A stretch of 5,359 nt of DNA from Arthrobacter sp. (GTDB lineage: Bacteria; Actinomycetota; Actinomycetes; Actinomycetales; Micrococcaceae). Made by a program: the position numbers and the translations under genes. Under the pieces are notes generated by a model. The model ran no database searches. It saw only the letters and a program-made list of their open reading frames with translations, and was not told the DNA's origin. Shown here one piece after another: positions 1 through 5,350 of this stretch; within the stretch, counting starts at the first letter, position 1; each line of letters begins with the position of its first letter. The stretch spans positions 1 to 5,359 of the forward strand of contig JAODMA010000017.1 of NCBI GenBank assembly GCA_025464545.1, read 5' to 3'.

Positions 1-1261
1 GGCGCAGGTAGATGACGGCGACGTTCACCAGCGCGAAGGCGAAGAGCGTGCCAATGCTGGTGGCGTCCGCCAGGGCGCCGAGCGGAACCAGTCCGGCGGC
101 GAGGGCCACCAGGGTGCCGACGATCAGGGTGCCGGCAACCGGCGTGCCGGTCCGCGGAGAGACCCGGCCGAACATTTTGGGGATCATCCCGTCCCGGGCC
201 ATCGACAGCAGGATCCGGGTTTGTCCGTAGAGGACAGTCAGCACGATGCTGGCGATGGCCAGCACGGCCCCGATGGCGAACACCAGGGCGATCCACGGCT
301 GCCCGGTTGTTTCTTCGAGGATCTTCACGAGGGCTGCTTCGGTGCCGTCGAACCAGCCCCACGGGCGCGCACCGATCGCCGCGACGGCGACGAGCACGTA
401 GATGGTGGTGACGATCAGCATGGAGAGCATGATGGCCCTCGGCAGGTCCCGCTTGGGGTTGCGGGCTTCCTCGCCGGCCGTGGAGGCCGCGTCGAAGCCG
501 ATGTAGGAGAAGAAGACCGTGGAGGCGGCGGCGGAAACACCGGCGGCACCCATGGGCAGGAGGGGCTCGAAGTTGCCGGCGTTGAAGGCGCTGAAGGCCA
601 CGGCGCAGAAGAAGACCAGGATTCCGACCTTGATCACCACGATGGCGGTGTTGATCCAGGCGCTTTCCTTGGCCCCTCGGACCAGCAGGACCATGGCCAG
701 GAGCACAATGACCATGGCAGGAATGTTCAGCACGCCGCCGTCGCCGGGTGGCTGGGAAATAGCGTCCGGGAGCGCCAGGCTGAAGACGCCCAGGGCTTCG
801 TTGACGTACTGTCCTGCCCCGACGGCGACGGCGGCCACGGAAACGGCGTATTCCAGCACCAGGCACCAGCCGCAGATCCAGGCCATCCCTTCGCCCATGG
901 TCGCGTAGGTGTAGGAGTAGCTGGAACCGGCTGCGGGGACCAGTCCGGCCATCTCGGCGTAGGAGACGGCCGATAGCAGCGCCGCGAGCCCTGCGATGGC
1001 AAAGGAGATCCAGATTGCCGGGCCGGCCAGCGGCACCGATTCGCCCAGGATCACCAGTATGCCGGTGCCGAGGGTGGCGCCGACGCTGATCATCGTCAGC
1101 TGCAGCACGCCGAAGCTGCGGACCAGCCGGGTGCCGCCGTGGCCGGTTTCGGCTTCGCTGACCAGCTGTCCGATCGGCTTCCGGCGAAGCAGCTGCGCTG
1201 TCAGGCCGGGACGGCTGGCAAGGGCGGGGGGCCGTTCCCCGGTAAGAGTAGGCACAGTCAT
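1..1261 (-). CDS. APC-superfamily amino acid/amine permease, CAT-like (3' end outside window)
   Basis: Integral membrane transporter expected to import an amino acid, polyamine or related amine, probably by proton symport. Read from the ATG at 1261, 420 residues lie in the window and the frame is still open at base 1. After a hydrophilic N-terminus with the LLRRKPI segment typical of the YfnA/CAT group (residues 24-30), TM1 carries SVGATLGTGI (59-68), the unwound substrate-binding segment of APC carriers. TM6 and the following loop carry FFSYIGFDA (250-258) and EEARNPKRDLPRAI (264-277), and YGQTRILLSMARDGMIPK (345-362) follows TM8; these are hallmarks of the CAT subfamily. About ten hydrophobic segments are visible (roughly 53-73, 81-103, 124-153, 178-196, 201-225, 240-258, 277-298, 322-345, 372-391, 402-420), so two or more are missing beyond the edge. 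It is transcribed divergently from the PucR-family gene. The Shine-Dalgarno is weak (GGAC about 9 bases upstream). The exact substrate cannot be read from the sequence. Confidence 0.93.
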   Translation of the reverse strand, partial: MTVPTLTGERPPALASRPGLTAQLLRRKPIGQLVSEAETGHGGTRLVRSFGVLQLTMISVGATLGTGILVILGESVPLAGPAIWISFAIAGLAALLSAVSYAEMAGLVPAAGSSYSYTYATMGEGMAWICGWCLVLEYAVSVAAVAVGAGQYVNEALGVFSLALPDAISQPPGDGGVLNIPAMVIVLLAMVLLVRGAKESAWINTAIVVIKVGILVFFCAVAFSAFNAGNFEPLLPMGAAGVSAAASTVFFSYIGFDAASTAGEEARNPKRDLPRAIMLSMLIVTTIYVLVAVAAIGARPWGWFDGTEAALVKILEETTGQPWIALVFAIGAVLAIASIVLTVLYGQTRILLSMARDGMIPKMFGRVSPRTGTPVAGTLIVGTLVALAAGLVPLGALADATSIGTLFAFALVNVAVIYLR

Positions 1262-1305
1262 CGTTGACGTCCGTTCGTGAGTAGTGGTTGTTGTGTCCCC
1301 GGTTC

Positions 1306-1311
1306 AGCCTA
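1306..1311 (-). promoter_or_regulatory. -10 box (TAGGCT) of the permease promoter
   Basis: TAGGCT on the minus strand fits the actinobacterial TANNNT consensus. It predicts a transcription start near 1299 and a 5' leader of about 38 bases before the ATG at 1261. No good -35 is seen 16-18 bases upstream, which is compatible with an activated promoter. The segment TAGGCTGA recurs in front of the amidase gene (3944-3951). Confidence 0.45.
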
Positions 1312-1314
1312 AGG

Positions 1315-1342
1315 TTGTGAGCCAGCTCTCAGGGCTGTGCAA
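1315..1342. promoter_or_regulatory. Candidate operator between the divergent permease and PucR promoters
   Basis: This 28-bp stretch occupies most of the 38 bp between the two opposing -10 boxes. Its outer arms are TTGTGAGCC (1315-1323) and GGCTGTGCAA (1333-1342); the second reads TTGCACAGCC on the other strand, so the arms match with a one-base offset. Inside are TGAG-N6-CTCA (1318-1331) and GAGC-CA-GCTC (1319-1328). One bound protein here could control both genes. The PucR-family product of the adjacent gene is the obvious candidate, by inference from gene arrangement only. Confidence 0.35.
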
Positions 1343-1349
1343 AATGACC

Positions 1350-1355
1350 TATAGT
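1350..1355 (+). promoter_or_regulatory. -10 box (TATAGT) of the PucR-family regulator promoter
   Basis: TATAGT matches five of six positions of TATAAT and is the best -10 in the window. No recognisable -35 lies 16-18 bases upstream; that position falls inside the candidate operator. Transcription would start at about 1362-1364, leaving roughly 73-75 bases of leader before the GTG at 1437, or a leaderless ATG at 1364. Confidence 0.5.
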
Positions 1356-1363
1356 GTTCTGGC

Positions 1364-1447
1364 ATGAGATGCATTGCACCACAGCGGCCCCCGTCTTCCC
1401 GCTCCGCCGGGCGCGGCATGCCGGCCGGAGACCGCCGTGGCTGCTGA
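1364..1447 (+). CDS. Possible leaderless upstream ORF, 27 codons, overlapping the PucR start
   Basis: An ATG lies 8 bases after the TATAGT -10 box, close enough that the transcript could begin on it. It opens a 27-codon frame rich in Arg, Pro, Ser and Gly with Cys at position 3 and Cys as the last residue, ending in TGA at 1445-1447. The frame differs from that of the regulator and runs 11 bases past the first base of its GTG start (1437). That geometry would let translation of the short frame influence initiation at the regulator. In GC-rich DNA a short open frame can arise by chance, and the peptide resembles nothing I recognise, so this is a hypothesis. Confidence 0.22.
   Translation: MRCIAPQRPPSSRSAGRGMPAGDRRGC
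1427..1430 (+). promoter_or_regulatory. Shine-Dalgarno (GGAG) selecting the GTG start at 1437
   Basis: GGAG lies 6 bases before GTG 1437. The longer in-frame alternative, TTG at 1374, has no comparable site, and its extra 21 residues are low-complexity Pro/Ala/Arg sequence lying before the PucR domain. Confidence 0.6.
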
Positions 1448-3101
1448 CGCCGCGGAACGGCTCGGCTTCGTCACGCTGGGGCAGTTCCTCCGGCAGCTGC
1501 CGGAGGAACTCACCGTCCTGCATGACGGCGGCAACGGCGCTGGCCGGCTGCGCTGGGTGGAGCCGAGCGAGCTCGAGGACCCGACGCCGTACCTGCTCGA
1601 CGGGGAATTCCTGTTGACCGCCGGGCTGCCGTTCCTGGGCGACGGCGGGTGCGCAGACCGCGTTGAAGCCTACGTGGAGCGCCTGGTCGGGGCCGGGGTC
1701 GGTGCGCTGGGGTTCGGCCTCGAACCGTACTTCGACGCCGTGCCCGAGGCCGTCGTCGAGGCCTGCCGGCGGCGCAATCTCACGCTCGTCGCAATCCCGC
1801 AGTCCGTGCCGTTCGCCGCGATCGGGCTCGAATTCTCGCAGCTGCTGGAATCGGAGAACGCCACCACCTTCCGGCAGCTGGCCGACGCCAACCGGCAGCT
1901 CATGCGCGCCGTGCTGTCGGCCCGGCCCGAACACGAGCTGCTGGCGGCGCTCGTACGGCGGGTCCCGGTGTGGGCCATCCTCGTCGGCGCGGACGGGCGG
2001 ATCCGGGCCCGCGGCTCCGGCGGCGCGCACGGCACCGGGCCCTCCCCCGGCCGGGAACCGGCCGCGCTGCAGCCACTGCTGGCGAAGCTGTTGAGCGGCA
2101 GCGGCCCCCGGGTGGAGCTGGACTCTTTCGACGACGCCGGTTCGGCCCTCGTGTTCGGCCATCCCCTGCGCAGCTCCCGTGACGCCAACCTGGGCGCGCT
2201 GGTACTGGGCACGGACGCGCCCCTGACGCCGGCGCAAAACAGCGTGGTCTCAGCCGCCGTCGGCCTGCTGGAGCTCCTGGTCCGCCAGCGCACGAGCGGT
2301 TCGCTGGCACCCAGCCAGCTGGCCACGGCGCTGCTCCTGCACCCGGAAAGCCTCAGCCCGGGCGGAACCGAACACATTAACGGCCTCAAGGACCTCGTTG
2401 CGCAAAGCGTTTCCTCCGCCCGTTCCGGGCAGCTCCGTGTGGTCCAGGGGATCAACCTGACGGCCGCCGTGCGCCGCGCGGGCGAGAGCCCGGTCCGCGA
2501 ACTGCTGGAGTGGCGCAGGTTGTTCGACACCAAGCTGGTGGAGATCTGCGACTACGGTTTCGCGGCCATCACCCGGCTGAAGGTCGACGACGCCCTGCTG
2601 GCCGAGGTCGAGCGGCTGGGCTGGCGGCTGGTGGTGGGGAGCGCGACCGAGTTCACCGGCCTCGCGGAGGCGTACCGGCGGAGCTCCTCCCTCCGCGGGC
2701 GGGTGCGGACCAGCGGGCGCAGCATCCGTGTGGACGACGTGACCTTCTCGCTCGCCGGGCTGCTGGGGGGCGAGGCGGGGGCCATGCTGGCGGGACGGCT
2801 GCTCGCTCCGGTCCTCAGCCTGGAAGCCGAGCGCCGGGATTCCCTGCTGGGGATCCTCCGCGCCTGGCTGGGCGCGAACGGCAGCTGGGACGCCACGGCG
2901 AAAGCCACGGGGCTGCACCGCAACAGCGTCCGCCGCCACATCGGGACGCTCGCGGAGCTGCTGGACCTGGACCTCAGCCAGGCCCAGGCGCGCGCCGAAC
3001 TCTGGATTGCCCTGCAGTACACGGACGCGGTCCCGGGCCTGCCGCCCGGAACGCCCGCCGCGCCGGAGCCAGCTGCCGCTCAGGCACCCCAGGAGCGGTA
3101 G
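1437..3101 (+). CDS. PucR-family transcriptional regulator
   Basis: Cytoplasmic DNA-binding regulator of 554 residues, a usual length for the family. Residues about 10-130 form the N-terminal PucR sensor domain: VTLGQFLRQLP, then RWVEPSELEDPTPYLLDGEFLLTAG (39-63) matches the family pattern W-hSEL-DP-PWL-GGELLLTTG. A variable middle region (about 160-460) holds a GGDEF-like/CdaR-type segment. The C-terminal winged helix (HTH_30) covers about 468-528, with LLGILRAWLGANGS, ATAKATGLHRNSVRRHI as the recognition region, and LDLSQAQARAELWIALQ. A Pro/Ala-rich tail follows. PucR members usually respond to a nitrogenous substrate and often activate adjacent catabolic genes. Divergence from the permease and convergence with the amidase suggest it controls uptake and use of an amino acid, amine or amide. 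GTG 1437 is chosen as start because of its ribosome site and the domain boundary. A perfect 28-bp palindrome lies in codons 16-25. The last 22 bp overlap the 3' end of the amidase gene. Confidence 0.93.
   Translation: MAADAAERLGFVTLGQFLRQLPEELTVLHDGGNGAGRLRWVEPSELEDPTPYLLDGEFLLTAGLPFLGDGGCADRVEAYVERLVGAGVGALGFGLEPYFDAVPEAVVEACRRRNLTLVAIPQSVPFAAIGLEFSQLLESENATTFRQLADANRQLMRAVLSARPEHELLAALVRRVPVWAILVGADGRIRARGSGGAHGTGPSPGREPAALQPLLAKLLSGSGPRVELDSFDDAGSALVFGHPLRSSRDANLGALVLGTDAPLTPAQNSVVSAAVGLLELLVRQRTSGSLAPSQLATALLLHPESLSPGGTEHINGLKDLVAQSVSSARSGQLRVVQGINLTAAVRRAGESPVRELLEWRRLFDTKLVEICDYGFAAITRLKVDDALLAEVERLGWRLVVGSATEFTGLAEAYRRSSSLRGRVRTSGRSIRVDDVTFSLAGLLGGEAGAMLAGRLLAPVLSLEAERRDSLLGILRAWLGANGSWDATAKATGLHRNSVRRHIGTLAELLDLDLSQAQARAELWIALQYTDAVPGLPPGTPAAPEPAAAQAPQER
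1483..1510. repeat. Perfect 28-bp palindrome inside the PucR-family gene
   Basis: The half AGTTCCTCCGGCAG (1483-1496) is followed immediately by its exact reverse complement (1497-1510). In RNA from either strand it can form a 12-bp stem closed by an AGCT tetraloop. It encodes about residues 16-25 (QFLRQLPEEL) of the regulator and starts 46 bases after the first base of GTG 1437. The right arm includes GGAGGA, a strong Shine-Dalgarno-like string, with no suitably spaced in-frame start behind it. Perfect symmetry of this length is not expected by chance in a window of this size; its role is unknown. Confidence 0.9.
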
Positions 3102-3892
3102 GTCTCCGAACGGCGGTCCGCCAGGTACGCGACGCCGGCTTCCCCGGCTTGCGCGCCTTCCGCGGCCCCGGCCGGTTCCGGCAGCTCCGCGAACAGCAGC
3201 TCGGGGCCGGTCCCGGCGGCGGCCAGCAACGACCCGTCCGGGGCGGCGATCACGCTGCCGCCCAGGAAATCGCACACGTCCTCCGTGCCGGAGTGGTTGG
3301 CGTAGGCCACCGTGACCTGGTTTTCCAGCGCCCGGGCCCGGACCAACAGTTGGGGGACGGCTTCAAACCCCTCGGAGAGGGCTGTCGGGACCAGCACCAG
3401 CCTGGCCCCGCGGACTGCGGCGGCGCGGACCGTTTCGGGGAATTCCACGTCGTAGCAGATCACCAGCGAGGTCGGGATCCCATGGAGGTCAACCACCGCA
3501 GGGGCAGCGTCGGCCGGAGTGAAGGCATGCCGCTCCTCCGCTCCGAACAACTGGACTTTTGCATAGCTGAGCAACTCGGCGCCCTGCGCGTCCACGAGTG
3601 TGGCCGTGATCTGCCAGGCTCCCTCTCCAGTGACGGCCGGCAGGCTGTAGACCAGAGCGATGCCATGGCGGGTGGCGATTTCGGCCAGGGTCCGGCGGAT
3701 GGACGCAAGCGCAGCCGGATCAAGCTCGGCGCGGATCCTTCGTGGCGCGTAGCCGACGGCAAACAGCTCCGGCGTGAGGAGCACGGAGGCACCGGCCGCG
3801 GCGGCCTTCCCGGCCGCCTCGTCCACCGCGGCGCAGTTCGCCTCTACGTCCAGCACAGCGGCGTTCGCCTGCATCAGGGCCAGCAGCACCAT
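3080..3892 (-). CDS. Carbon-nitrogen hydrolase of the nitrilase superfamily (probable aliphatic amidase)
   Basis: Soluble cytoplasmic enzyme of 270 residues, a standard length for the family, expected to hydrolyse a carboxamide to acid plus ammonia through a cysteine thioester. The catalytic triad is visible: Glu42 in LLTPELF, Lys112 in YAKVQLFG and Cys146 in SLVICYDVEFPE. Glu120 in FGAEERHAFTPAD is a candidate for the extra structural glutamate. VLVPTALSEG (166-175), RARALENQVTVAYAN (185-199) and a C-terminal YLADRRSETY are family features. The pattern resembles the (R)-stereoselective amidase/5-aminopentanamidase branch more than nitrile hydrolases, but substrate cannot be fixed from sequence. 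Upstream GAGG (3897-3900) is 4 bases from ATG 3892 and 7 from the next codon, GTG 3889, so initiation could be at either. The Ala/Gly-rich stretch at about 238-252 lies near the C-terminus. It converges on the PucR-family gene with a 22-bp overlap and sits with an amine/amino-acid permease, supporting a joint catabolic role. Confidence 0.92.
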   Translation of the reverse strand: MVLLALMQANAAVLDVEANCAAVDEAAGKAAAAGASVLLTPELFAVGYAPRRIRAELDPAALASIRRTLAEIATRHGIALVYSLPAVTGEGAWQITATLVDAQGAELLSYAKVQLFGAEERHAFTPADAAPAVVDLHGIPTSLVICYDVEFPETVRAAAVRGARLVLVPTALSEGFEAVPQLLVRARALENQVTVAYANHSGTEDVCDFLGGSVIAAPDGSLLAAAGTGPELLFAELPEPAGAAEGAQAGEAGVAYLADRRSETYRSWGA

Positions 3893-3929
3893 TCCACCTC
3901 AGCATCTCCAGGCGTCCGCACCGGGCGGC

Positions 3930-3941
3930 GGACGATCGTCC
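3930..3941. repeat. Perfect 12-bp palindrome in the amidase leader/promoter
   Basis: GGACGATCGTCC is identical on both strands. It lies 5-16 bases downstream of the predicted amidase -10 box, over the likely transcription start, where a bound repressor would block RNA polymerase. Its GGACG half (3930-3934) is also part of a second inverted repeat, CGTCCGC (3913-3919) against GCGGACG (3928-3934), loop 8. The two pairings are mutually exclusive in RNA. Confidence 0.5.
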
Positions 3942-3945
3942 CCTC

Positions 3946-3951
3946 AGCCTA
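3946..3951 (-). promoter_or_regulatory. -10 box (TAGGCT) of the amidase promoter
   Basis: TAGGCT on the minus strand is identical to the permease -10 box and, like it, is followed by GA and a GGGGAC string shortly downstream. Predicted start is about 3939, giving a leader of about 46 bases before ATG 3892. No convincing -35 is seen. Confidence 0.4.
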
Positions 3952-4048
3952 GCCACGCGGTGCAACGGTACTTCCGGTGCATTTCGGCCCGGCTGGGGCC
4001 GCGGCGGGACGGAATACCCTGCCGTTCCCCGGCAGTCTCCGCCCTGCC

Positions 4049-4071
4049 TTGCGTTAACTTCTTGACTACAA
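4049..4071 (+). promoter_or_regulatory. Candidate ROK operator with embedded -35 (TTGACT), upstream copy
   Basis: The element reads TTGCGTTAA-N3-CTTGAC-N-ACAA and recurs after the ROK gene at 5308-5330 with 19 of 23 positions identical. It is an imperfect dyad (5 of 11 symmetric pairs match here), with TTG and CAA at its ends. The TTGACT at 4062-4067 is a good -35; with an 18-base spacer the -10 position would be 4086-4091, which is a poor hexamer but gives a start close to the ATG at 4098. A repressor bound here would cover the -35, fitting autoregulation. Confidence 0.6.
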
Positions 4072-4097
4072 GCCCCGGATACGTCACGCTACATTGC

Positions 4098-5288
4098 ATG
4101 CCCTCACCAACGAGCTCAACGAGGAGCCGAACCAAAAACCCCGGATCCCAATCCGCGCTCCGGCACCTGAACCAGCAACGGATCATCGAATGCCTCCTGA
4201 CGGGGCCTTCCACCCAGGCCGAACTGGCGCGGCAGACCGGCCTGTCCACCGCGACGGTCTCCAACATCGTACGCATCATGCAGGATGCCGGCCTGGCCTC
4301 GACCGAGCCCATCACCAGCTCCGGGCGGCGCGCCCTGAACGTCCGGCTCAACAGCAACGGCGCCGTGGCTGTCGGCATCGACTTCGGCCGCCGGCACCTG
4401 CGGGTGGTCCTGGCCTCCCTCAGTTACCACGTGATCGCGGAGGAATCCGTACTGCTGCCGCTGGGCCACCATGCCGAGGAAGGCATCTCCGCCGCCGTCG
4501 GGCTGCTGGACCGGTTACTGGTAAACGGCGGCGTGGAACGCAGCGCCGTCGTCGGCGCCGGTGTCGGCATCCCGGGGCCCATCGACCGCCGCACGGGCAC
4601 CGTGGCCCAGGGCGCCATCCTTCCGGAATGGGTGGGCATCAATATCCTGCAGCGGCTCGAGGAGGCCCTGGACCTGCCGGTCTTCGTGGACAATGACGCC
4701 AACCTGGGCGCCCTGTCCGAGGTGACCTGGGGGCCGCACAGCGGGATCAGCAACCTGATGTTCCTCAAGATCGGATCGGGCATCGGCGCCGGGCTGATCC
4801 TCAACGGCGTGCCGTACTACGGCAATGTCGGGATCACCGGCGAAATCGGGCACGCCACGATCCATGAACACGGCATGGTCTGCCGCTGCGGAAACCGCGG
4901 CTGCCTCGAGACCATCGCCTCCACCACCACCATGATCGAGCTTTTGGGCCGTGGCGGAAGCAAGCTGCTGGTGCCCGAGGACATCGTCCGAAACGCCCTC
5001 GCCCGGGACCCCGCGACGCTGCGGGTGGTGGACGACGCCGGGCTGGCCGTCGGCCGCGCCCTGGGCAATGTTGCGAACCTGATCAACCCCGAAGTGATCG
5101 TGGTGGGCGGTCCGCTGGCGGACCTCGGCGAGCTGCTGCTGGACCCGATCCGCAGAGGCCTGGTCCGCCATGCGGTGCCCGTCATCGGCGACACCACCAC
5201 ACTCACCATGTCCTCGCTGGGCAACCGCGCCGAGGCCCTCGGGGCCACCTCGCTGGTCTTCCAACACGCCGGAATCCGGCGGAACTGA
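4098..5288 (+). CDS. ROK-family transcriptional regulator (sugar-responsive repressor)
   Basis: Cytoplasmic DNA-binding protein of 396 residues, typical for NagC/XylR-type ROK repressors. An N-terminal winged helix covers about 20-75, with TQAELARQTGLSTATVSNIV as helix-turn-helix. The ROK sugar-kinase-like domain follows: VGIDFGRRHLRV (92-103), GVGIPGPID (155-163), FVDNDANLGALSE (196-208) with the kinase catalytic-type Asp200, KIGSGIGAGLILNG (224-237) and TGEIGH (247-252). The zinc motif is complete: His252 with Cys262, Cys264 and Cys269 in CRCGNRGCLE. The phosphate-1 loop lacks the Thr usual in ROK kinases, and the winged helix is present, so this is a regulator rather than a kinase. It resembles the actinobacterial group placed next to sugar ABC transporter operons such as Rok7B7 (from memory, not searched). 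The frame is open far upstream, but ATG 4098 is the natural start because the winged helix begins soon after. No Shine-Dalgarno precedes it, so it may be leaderless. Matching elements before and after the gene suggest control of itself and of the next operon. Confidence 0.94.
   Translation: MPSPTSSTRSRTKNPGSQSALRHLNQQRIIECLLTGPSTQAELARQTGLSTATVSNIVRIMQDAGLASTEPITSSGRRALNVRLNSNGAVAVGIDFGRRHLRVVLASLSYHVIAEESVLLPLGHHAEEGISAAVGLLDRLLVNGGVERSAVVGAGVGIPGPIDRRTGTVAQGAILPEWVGINILQRLEEALDLPVFVDNDANLGALSEVTWGPHSGISNLMFLKIGSGIGAGLILNGVPYYGNVGITGEIGHATIHEHGMVCRCGNRGCLETIASTTTMIELLGRGGSKLLVPEDIVRNALARDPATLRVVDDAGLAVGRALGNVANLINPEVIVVGGPLADLGELLLDPIRRGLVRHAVPVIGDTTTLTMSSLGNRAEALGATSLVFQHAGIRRN
5267..5281. 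repeat. 15-bp palindrome at the 3' end of the ROK gene
   Basis: Seven-base arms CGCCGGA and TCCGGCG flank a single central A, ending 5 bases before the stop codon. As RNA it could form a 5-bp GC stem with a 5-base loop, followed 9 bases later by TTTT (5291-5294). This is weak as an intrinsic terminator; a partial terminator is possible but unproven. Confidence 0.3.
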
Positions 5289-5307
5289 GCTTTTCGTTAC
5301 CGGGCCG

Positions 5308-5330
5308 TTGCGTTAAAGACTTGACGACAA
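5308..5330 (+). promoter_or_regulatory. Candidate ROK operator with embedded -35 (TTGACG), downstream copy
   Basis: Second copy of the 23-bp element, starting 19 bases after the ROK stop. Its dyad is better than in the upstream copy: TTG-N3-T-N-AAG around a central A and CTT-N-A-N3-CAA, with 7 of 11 pairs symmetric. TTGACG at 5321-5326 serves as -35, with TTTACT at 5345-5350 as a -10 (4 of 6 matches) after an 18-base spacer. This points to a promoter for a plus-strand gene that starts beyond the window. Confidence 0.62.
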
Positions 5331-5344
5331 TGGCCGTGATCCAG

Positions 5345-5350
5345 TTTACT
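5345..5350 (+). promoter_or_regulatory. -10 box (TTTACT) for the gene to the right of the window
   Basis: It lies 18 bases after the -35 inside the downstream ROK-type element and matches TATAAT at four of six positions. The predicted start is at the window edge, so the regulated gene cannot be seen. Confidence 0.4.

Noticed and set aside
221..976. Long plus-strand open frame opposite the permease
   Set aside because: It is antisense to clear permease homology and its translation is His/Gly/Asp-rich low-complexity sequence typical of shadow frames in GC-rich DNA.
1374..1436. TTG start giving 21 more residues on the PucR protein
   Set aside because: It lacks a ribosome-binding site and adds low-complexity residues; GTG 1437 has GGAG at correct spacing.
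1329..2237. 302-codon minus-strand frame opposite the PucR gene
   Set aside because: It has no recognisable domain and lies in a mirror frame of a well-supported gene; it would also run over the divergent promoter region.
2250..3275. 341-codon minus-strand frame
   Set aside because: Arg/Gly/Pro-rich, overlaps the PucR and amidase genes, and has no recognisable motif.
2510..3952. 480-codon plus-strand frame
   Set aside because: It crosses the PucR gene in another frame and runs antisense to the amidase; composition is that of a shadow frame.
3774..4097. N-terminal extension of the ROK gene to an upstream ATG
   Set aside because: The extra 108 codons overlap the amidase on the other strand and the operator/promoter, and lie before the normal N-terminus of ROK repressors.
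4515..5267. 250-codon minus-strand frame opposite the ROK gene
   Set aside because: Mirror of a strongly conserved ROK domain, with no motif of its own.
4098..5288. ROK gene as a sugar kinase
   Set aside because: A clear N-terminal winged helix and a degenerate phosphate loop indicate a regulator.
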